A stretch of DNA of 64,000 nucleotides. Source: Pholis gunnellus (Eukaryota; Chordata; Actinopteri; Perciformes; Pholidae). The notes beneath the pieces were generated by a model. That model was not told where the DNA came from, did not search any database, and saw nothing but the letters and a program-made list of their open reading frames with translations. The stretch is from positions 17,721,915-17,785,914 of the forward strand of contig OU342817.1 of the NCBI GenBank assembly GCA_910591455.2, in the 5' to 3' direction. The stretch's first letter is position 1. Each line of letters begins with the position of its first letter. The position numbers and the translations under genes were made by a program. Positions 58,001-64,000 of the stretch are shown here, in pieces.

Positions 58001-61000
58001 CACATACCTACAATAATACAAATTGTTCTGCACACTCCACTTGTTTGAGGTGCAATAAATGAGCGTGGAGATCAACAGTGGAGGGGACGGGGGACAGTTT
58101 GGAGGTTTTTGCAGTGCAATAAGGCAAAAACAGAACGTCCTGATTCCGATTTTCAATACTGAAAAAAAGTGGCCGAAACTTTGACAAATCAACAGACGAT
58201 TGTATCATTTTCTAACATCTCAAACAAAACCCAGATACCACTTCAAGGCATAGTTTTTATGGCCCTTTCAAAGGTTTCCATCAATATTTTCTCCTAAAAC
58301 TTTACAAGTATCTTTTCTTTTGGTATTTAGTACAAATTAAAATCTTGATGTGCGCTTACTGAACTTTTTTTATTTTTGTGGAGAACAGAGATATTTCTCT
58401 GTCAAAGTAAAAAAGAAACAAAAAGAAACCTTCTTCTTGATTGTGATTTCATTCAGATATTTGTTTAGAATCTTTTGCCAGAATTATGCACATTAACATG
58501 TAAGCACATAATGAAGATGAAGCAGTCTCACACATCCTCAGAGCTCATTAAAACATATTTATCTCTAGATTCGGATTCGGATTACTGCTGTGAAGACGAG
58601 GCTGCCAGAGCACAAGAGAAAAATTATGAAAAACGAGGTTATGCCAGTTAAATTGTCATATACAGTGCATTATAGATGGCTTCACAGATTTTGGCACAGT
58701 GTGAACTGCATTTGCTGTAATATATTTAAGACATTGCCTTGACACAGGCTTATAAATACCGCTTCACATGAAGGAATAAGACACATATCTCTTCCTCTAG
58801 AACCACCCACCTGAGTTTCACTTTTGCCTCATTGCTATTTCGCCCGTGTACCTGCATGGCCACTCCATATGGAATGAATATTAATGCTAGATTGCGGTAC
58901 ATGTCGTGCATGCCGTTGGTAAAGGTCTAACATGTGTGTCTGACACGTGTGACTTTGTAATCATCTGCCAGTGTTGCATTCTCACACTTTTTTTTTTTCT
59001 CAGAAGATTAGTAATAAGCGGTAAGACGGCTGTATCTTTGCACGTTGTGCAGTTTTTCAGAGGCTTGTGCTCTTTGCCGTACCCTCTAGTCGTGTATTAG
59101 TCTCTGCTATTGAAGCATACCACAACAGCTCACCCTTGTAATCAAACATGACTCCTTATCAACATTTAACAATAGCGCGTTAGGTTACGCACTCAGCATT
59201 TAGTCAAATCAAATATCCTTTTGCAAACTAGGCTATTGATTCCGCTGTTAACACAAGATTGGCTCGTAGCACGGAGTAAAGGTCAGGGATTCAGGAGCTG
59301 GTTTTAAAATTGAATCCCGCCTGTGAGTGAAAATCATTATAACATATGTATGTATTGTCATGACGCCCAGGTTCTGCCACATCAGCACAAATAAGCACAC
59401 CTCTCTGGTCAGAACGTTATTAAACTGCTGAGTGAGTTGGGTGAGAGTACAGTACTCTGTGAGCCTTACAGTCGGCATGCGAAAAGACCTGAATTATTTA
59501 AAGCGGGTTCGCGGCTGCTTTACTGACTCTCCCTCCACAACCCCTTCAGCGTGTGTTTGAGTGAAATATGTGTGAAAGAGACCGTGCGGGACGGAAGCAG
59601 CTAGTTTACAGTATAGGCCACGGGATGTGGGACACTTTCTAAGGCCATCTGTCTCTCGGAAAGGAAAACTTCCACGCCATGAATCTCTTTTGGCCCAATG
59701 AGTGAGGTTAAAACATGCTGCGAGCAGAAAGAGCCATAGATAGAATGGAGAAAGCCAGGCTGCCGGACAGATAGGAGAGAAATGATAGGGGGGGGGAGGA
59801 TGGCGCATGCCTGCCCGGGGAGTTTTTTTTGCGGAGGTGGAGGTAGACAGAAAGCAGGTGGATGTTTAGACAGAACGATAAGACAGCCGGGCTGACAGAA
59901 CGCCTGATAAGCAGCCTTGACTGTCAGGTTTGGCAGGCCGGCGGTGAAGTGAGAGAACAGGGCACGGTGGAGAGGCACACAGACGGGCACAACTGAATAA
60001 AGGCAGCTCAGAAATTGTAAGAGAATAATTTAGAAGAAGTGCACCTGGTATTGGATTCGACACCGTTAATGTGGAGCTGCACTGAATTCAAATCGAGACC
60101 ATTCAATTCATGTGCAAAGTGGGACATCCAGTACACTTGTGCTGAATGCATTTGGATCTTATGCTAGCCCAGCATTGTGATGGTGTTCAGAGGAGAGCTC
60201 CCCTGCTATTCATTTCAGAAATCACACAACCATTTCAATCTGTCATACACAGATTTGTTTTTTTAGCCGCTGCCCAGACTGAAATACCTTGAAATCGTGT
60301 ACAGTTCAGAATTTTAATTCGTCCAATACTTCATTACTAAATACCTTTTATTATTTAGTGCTTATTAACACGTTTTAGCATGCTAACATGCTATACCAAG
60401 ATGGTGAAGGTTTTACCTGCTAAACATTAGCATGTTTTGCCATTGTTAGAAAGTTAGCTTGCTGATGTTAGCATTTAGCTCAGAGCTAAGACAGCACATT
60501 CTCACAGAGCTGCTAGCATAGCTGAATGCTCTTGTTTGGTTTTGACTTTGCGTATTTATAAGTAGCATTGTGTACCTGTCGTATAAACACCATGAAATGT
60601 ACTTTATTCAGAGTGGTGGTATAGTAATTTTATCCTTTAAACGGTACCTATTAATTTGACAGACGTGTGTTGAGGTCCACAGTGCTAACTACACGAAACG
60701 TCTCTTTCTTTGTTCCAGGGAAGCCCCAAAGCATCGAGAACTCAGAGCGGGTCCAGCTGTCGGGGACGTACAACGTCCGGAAAGGGAAGCTCCAGCTGCC
60801 GGTCAACCGCTGGACCAGGCGGCAGGTCATCCTGTGCGGCACCTGCCTCATCGTGTCCTCCATCAAGGAGAGCCAGACGGGGAAGATGCACATCCTGCCG
60901 CTCATTGGAGGAAAAGTAAGTTGGAAGCCACACCACAACAGGCCACGACTGACATTACATCATCTTTTTATGGTGATCTTATGTAATGTATTCTTTGGAT

Positions 61001-64000
61001 CATAAACTCATAATGTCATATCACCAGTGAGCGACCTGATAAAGCTACTCTTATTGCCCTCTGCCAGTGTCTCCCTGTGCTTGTTCTTGATGACATTTTA
61101 TCTTGTTTGTCCTTTAGTGACACCGAGCAACGCTGCCGGCTTTGATCATTTTAGCTCAAGGTCAAACAGAAAGGGTTCAAGCCAGGTTTTTTTTTTTACA
61201 AAGTCAAAATGTTTTCAGTATTCTGAGTCCATTTTTAATCCAGAGTCATAATGCTATAATGTTCAGTGTAATGGATCACTTTAGCATTCAAGTAGCCCTG
61301 TTTTGCTCTTTATTTAATAAGATTTAGTTTTTTTTAAAGTGCCTCCCCAAAAATGACCTATATCCGTTCATTGCTTTATGGATCTGTTTATCTGCAAGGC
61401 CACTAAATAAGCTCCAAAGGCTCTCCTGAATAACCGGCCCCTTCCACCTGCCTGCCTGACACAAAGTACACTTCAAACTCCGCCACACCCATTTCTTTAA
61501 CGTTTCACACACAGCACGTGACCTCTAGTCAACTATTCATCCATGCACTTGCCCCTGTGCCTTTTGTGTGGTGAGTTGTATGCGTGCCAGTATACTACTC
61601 AGACACATAACTAGTCAGCCATTTATTCACAGTGTCCATGTGCTTGAGTCCGTGTGACTCTGCGTGTCTGAAATGCAGTTTCACATACATTTATTCTTGC
61701 TCTTGTCACGCACATGTGTTAATTATTTGATCATCCGTGCCTCGTATATATTGTTAAGTGTGCTTCTGGTTGACTGGATTTGTCTACCCTGCAGCCATTA
61801 AGCGTTATTTCCTTCAGCAGAAGCTGTTTAGAATAACTGCTAATGTATTAAGACGTCCATGTGTCCACCTTTTCCTCTCTGCTTCCACTTATTATGTAAC
61901 TTTCAACTCTACATTCACGTCATGGCGGTTATCGTTTATGTACAGAGCGGGGGGGATCAGTGTTTCAGGCCGTAGTGTCACTCCGATGTGTGTTTGTGTC
62001 TTTCTGCAGGTGGAGGAGGTGAAGAAGCACAACCACTGTCTGGCTTTCAGCTCGGCGGGGCCTCAGAGTCAAACCTACTACGTCAGCTTTGACAGCTTCA
62101 CGGAGCACCTGCGCTGGCACAGACACGGTGCCAAGGTACTGTGTGTGTGTGTGTGTGTGTGTGCGCGTGTGCATGAAAGTTACCTACGGGTCAGCTGCGT
62201 TGTGTCTCCAAACATGCGTGACTGCAAGTGGAATTATGACAATATGGGAGCCACTACGATCCCGCTGCCCGTACAGTACGAGCTGAGAGTGAGTGAAAAC
62301 TCCACCGACACATAACAACCACTCACGGCTCTCGCTCCTTTCTCTCATTTGAACTCAAGTAGGCCACAGCCAGAAAACCTCTTTTCTAAATATGAACAGA
62401 GACATGCATGTCACCAGCACCCAGAGGGCCACTCAGAATAGAAGCCTGGCTAGAAGCAGCACGTGCTCCAGTGACGGCTGCTGAGCCTCTAGCTAACGCC
62501 GCGCTGAAAAGCTCGGGTTTCACAGGGCGTAGGTCTTCTCTTTAAAGACGAGGTGGACGTTTATGCTTTCATTTCGTTTTAGATAAGCTTGGGTGTTTCT
62601 GTAAATTTGACTAACAAATCGCAGGTTAACTGCTCAGCGCACCTGCAGTGCAACTAGATTCACGTGATGACGTAATGTTTGGTCGCTAACCTGTTGAACT
62701 TTTCCTCGACTACACCTGACTCCCTAATCCTAAGAAGATTGGCCATTGAGTGACATTTGACTACTTAGCAGCGGGCTACACACACACACACTCTCACACA
62801 CACACACACGCACAGTAAACCTGTTTAAGTCTTGTTCTTGTGGTAGTGATAATCCTGTTTAACTCCACGTTTCTCGTCCTCTCTGTTACCGCTGTCCTCC
62901 CCGCCTCCATCTAGATGGTGTCCCAGAGGATCAACTCGGTAGATCTGTCCTGCTGCAGCCTGGAGCAACTTCCCCCCAACCTGTTCTACAGCCACGACCT
63001 CACCCACCTCAACCTCAAACACAACTTCCTGCCTGCAGACCAGCGGCTGCAGCAGCTGCAGAGGTACAGTGCCAGCATCACAAATGTACAGTAAACACAC
63101 CTGAGGATGAACTAATGGGAGGGAGAGGAGGACTGTGTTACAGATCGGGGGGGGGGGGGGGGGGGAGTTGACAGTTCATGCCGGTTTGGGCATGATGAGA
63201 CTCGAGAAGGTTTAGCAAAGTTTTGCATAATTTTGGCCACAATAGGAGCTGGGCTTGGCTGTGGTTCAAGGAGGGGAAAGACGAGACACGGGCACAGTGA
63301 GGTTTCACTGGACACAACAGGTCACGGCTGGCCGGTTTGGCCAGCTTCAGCTTTCCCCCTGCAATTTGCGAGCCGTCGATCTGAGCAGTCTCGGACTTCG
63401 GCCATCGGCACACGGGGGAGCAAATAGGCTAGCCAGGACCGTGCCGTACCAGGCTAGGCCAAACGAGCCCAGAGCCCAGAAGGGTAGTTGAGTCTGCAGG
63501 GAAGCTTTTAATGTGCCTGGCCTCCCTCACTCTCTCTCTCTCCGTGGGCACCATCTGCTGCATGCTTATCATGGTCCCAGATTAAAGCCCACAGCCAAGA
63601 CGTGTGTGCGTGCGTGTGTGTGTGTGCGTGCGTGCGTGTGTGTGTGTGTGCACAAATGTGTTTGCATTCATGTACACAGTGGTACATGTGCGCGCCTGTC
63701 ACAGCCTTTCTTACTGAAGATTATTGCCAGAAGATTTTCGTCGTTGGAGTGAGTGAATTGTGTGAATGTGACGCTCGGGTGTGTGTGTGTGTAAGCGACG
63801 TTTGCAGAATGGAGCGTCTGTATGTGTGAGAGGAGGAGAGAGTCGCTTGCTTGTATGTAACAGAAGAAGAAAAAAAGTGGCTGCAGGCTACAGATTTGGG
63901 GTCAGTGCATACAAAGTCTTGATACAGTATGGCAGTCATTTTTTCTTTCTTTTTTCTTTTTAAGATGACTGCACTGACATGGAATCTGCATTTGTGTGCG
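34332..64000 (+). CDS. phlpp1: PH domain and leucine-rich repeat protein phosphatase 1 (5' part)
   Basis: PHLPP1 is a PP2C-family Ser/Thr phosphatase that removes the hydrophobic-motif phosphate of Akt, PKC and S6K; it is also known as SCOP. Exons in the window: 34332-35946, 60719-60915, 62010-62135 and 62915-63063, giving 2087 coding nt, about 695 residues. Phases agree at every junction (1, 0, 0, 2). Visible parts: disordered Ser/Ala-rich N-terminus with LLLRRRRLKRNLS and SLDRKTLLKHRQ, an RA-like segment ending LLRFYAG, PH domain (about 539-646) and the start of the leucine-rich repeats. The remaining repeats, the PP2C domain and the PDZ ligand lie beyond the window. RRRLKRNLSAAA and VDLSCCSLE favour PHLPP1 over PHLPP2, though KMVSQRI is more like PHLPP2. 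Confidence 0.93.
37555..37639. repeat. (CA)n microsatellite, about 85 bp
   Basis: Pure CA repeat in phlpp1 intron 1. Confidence 0.97.
38045..38090. repeat. (TG)n(TA)n compound microsatellite
   Basis: Short TG run merging into about 36 bp of TA, in phlpp1 intron 1. Confidence 0.95.
39826..40120 (+). repeat. Dispersed fish repeat with nuclear-receptor half-sites
   Basis: Contains GGAGGAATTATGTTTCCGGG, the GTCCGTCCGTCC run, AAATTTGGCCAAACGTCCACC, TGGACTCAAGCATGAACTGA and AGGTCAAAGGTCGCTGTGACCT. The block order is familiar from an abundant interspersed repeat in percomorph fish. A DR1-like AGGTCA-A-AGGTCG sits at 39982-39994, with an inverted TGACCT at 39998-40003. The long open plus frame through it is not a gene. 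Confidence 0.6.
41686..41705. repeat. 20-base G run
   Basis: Mono-G tract in phlpp1 intron 1; a matching C run of about 19 lies at 41877-41895, so the two could pair. Confidence 0.95.
41877..41895. repeat. 19-base C run
   Basis: Mono-C tract about 170 bp downstream of the 20-base G run, in phlpp1 intron 1. Confidence 0.95.
43903..43920. repeat. 18-base G run
   Basis: Mono-G tract after a short TG repeat, phlpp1 intron 1. Confidence 0.95.
44608..44688. repeat. (CT)n microsatellite, about 80 bp
   Basis: Pure CT repeat in phlpp1 intron 1, preceded by a C run at 44575-44581. Confidence 0.97.
45294..45333. repeat. (CA)n microsatellite
   Basis: About 40 bp of CA repeat in phlpp1 intron 1. Confidence 0.96.
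46838..46860. repeat. 23-base C run
   Basis: Mono-C tract in phlpp1 intron 1. Confidence 0.95.
47120..47184. repeat. (CA)n microsatellite, about 65 bp
   Basis: Pure CA repeat in phlpp1 intron 1. Confidence 0.97.
49099..49158. repeat. (TG)n microsatellite, about 60 bp
   Basis: Pure TG repeat in phlpp1 intron 1. Confidence 0.97.
50754..50774. repeat. 21-base C run
   Basis: Mono-C tract in phlpp1 intron 1. Confidence 0.95.
52014..52070. repeat. (TG)n microsatellite, about 57 bp
   Basis: Pure TG repeat in phlpp1 intron 1. Confidence 0.97.
53940..54140. repeat. Dispersed fish repeat (GGTACCACCTCGGTCGAGG type)
   Basis: Contains CCTGGCTCGACTCGCTTGGA, GGACCTGGTACTTATTTTTGG, ACCACCTCGG, AGCGAGCTGAGCCGATGCTA, CTGCAGACCACTGATGGGTC and GACACGGGACATCCTGCATG. 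The opposed GGCTCGACTCG / GAGCTGAGCC blocks suggest a short inverted-repeat (MITE-type) element; I recognise the wording from other fish genomes but cannot name it. Confidence 0.55.
60355..60535. repeat. Dispersed fish repeat (GTTAGCATTTAGCTCA type)
   Basis: Contains ATGCTAACATGCTA, CAAGATGGTGAAGG, TTTTACCTGCTAAACATTAGC, TTAGCTTGCTGATGTTAGC, ATTTAGCTCAGAGC and TCACAGAGCTGCTAGCATAG. This is a very common interspersed repeat wording in percomorph fish. It ends about 185 bp before phlpp1 exon 2. Confidence 0.6.
60719..60915 (+). CDS. phlpp1: phlpp1 coding exon 2 (PH domain, first half)
   Basis: Reads GKPQSIENSERVQLSGTYNV, RKGKLQLPVNRWTRRQVILC, GTCLIVSSIKESQTGKMHIL and PLIGGK. Human PHLPP1 differs at only a few positions (NVRKGKMQLPVNRWTRRQVI). 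Acceptor TTCCAG, donor GGAAAA|GTAAGT; phase 1 to 0. Confidence 0.96.
60916..62009 (+). other. phlpp1: phlpp1 intron 2
   Basis: About 1.1 kb of T-rich sequence with no repeat of note. Ends TTTCTGCAG. Confidence 0.85.
62010..62135 (+). CDS. phlpp1: phlpp1 coding exon 3 (PH domain, second half)
   Basis: Reads VEEVKKHNHCLAFSSAGPQS, QTYYVSFDSFTEHLRWHRHG and AK: 42 codons, phase 0 on both sides. It ends the PH domain with the expected C-terminal helix. Donor CCAAG|GTACTG runs directly into a (TG)n tract. Confidence 0.96.
62136..62914 (+). other. phlpp1: phlpp1 intron 3
   Basis: Starts GTACTG followed by about 22 bp of TG repeat (62141-62162), with a CA tract at about 62780-62810. Ends CCATCTAG. 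Confidence 0.85.
62915..63063 (+). CDS. phlpp1: phlpp1 coding exon 4 (start of leucine-rich repeats)
   Basis: Reads MVSQRINSVDLSCCSLEQLP, PNLFYSHDLTHLNLKHNFLP and ADQRLQQLQ, ending phase 2 at CAGAG|GTACAG. This is the linker and first leucine-rich repeat. It is a few residues shorter than human PHLPP1 in the segment before LQR, where human has extra residues after NFL. Confidence 0.95.
63064..64000 (+). other. phlpp1: phlpp1 intron 4 (partial)
   Basis: Contains a 19-base G run at 63147-63165 and TG/CG-rich tracts at about 63602-63652 and 63780-63794. The next leucine-rich-repeat exon is not reached before the window ends. Confidence 0.8.

Larger units (their letters stand above)
35947..60718 (+). 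other. phlpp1: phlpp1 intron 1 (24.8 kb)
   Basis: Starts GTAAGT and ends TTGTTCCAG. Rich in simple repeats: CA/TG at 36957-36987, 37555-37639, 45294-45333, 47120-47184, 49099-49158, 52014-52070 and 57072-57100; CT at 44608-44688; TA at 38055-38090; several G or C runs of 18-23. It also contains dispersed fish repeats at about 39826-40120, 53940-54140 and 60355-60535. No nested gene was recognised on either strand. Confidence 0.75.

Overview
The window is vertebrate nuclear DNA, almost certainly from a teleost fish. The evidence is split genes with canonical GT-AG introns, many long (CA)n, (CT)n and mono-C tracts, several dispersed repeats typical of fish genomes, and two genes I can place by protein family. 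There is no bacterial, organellar or viral content, no CRISPR array and no operon. Most open frames here are chance frames in introns or microsatellites, so only a small fraction of the sequence is coding.

Layout. (1) 1-5.5 kb: a decayed minus-strand copy of a gene joining a TIN2 N-terminal-type domain (TINF2_N, the shelterin TIN2 fold) to zinc fingers. Four short exons of the domain and two zinc-finger remnants remain, with frame disruptions. Around it lie a hAT-type MITE with near-perfect 8-bp target duplication, a second MITE-like repeat and a roughly 190-bp inverted repeat. (2) 5.5-9.6 kb: no gene recognised. (3) 9.6-31.9 kb, plus strand: a complete phosphatase-and-actin-regulator gene, phactr1. 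I reconstructed twelve coding exons whose phases all agree; they total 1758 nt, or 585 residues. At least one intron is of the rare GC-AG type. The first coding exon is unusual, with a Gln/His-rich tract and a Cys/His cluster. (4) 31.9-33.9 kb: intergenic. (5) 33.9-64 kb, plus strand: the 5' part of phlpp1 (PH domain and leucine-rich repeat protein phosphatase 1). It has a large 5' coding exon (RA-like region), a 24.8-kb first intron, two PH-domain exons and the first leucine-rich-repeat exon; the rest lies beyond the window.

Both intact genes belong to phosphatase signalling. Phactr1 binds G-actin through RPEL motifs and PP1 through its C-terminus; Phlpp1 is itself a PP2C-type phosphatase acting on AGC kinases. 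They are neighbours in the same orientation, but nothing in the sequence shows joint regulation. I found no clearly new molecular system. The best leads are the TIN2-domain/zinc-finger relic with a transposon against its splice donor, the GC-AG introns and novel first exon of phactr1, and a receptor-element-like repeat inside phlpp1 intron 1. All assignments come from reading the sequence against remembered families; no database search was run.
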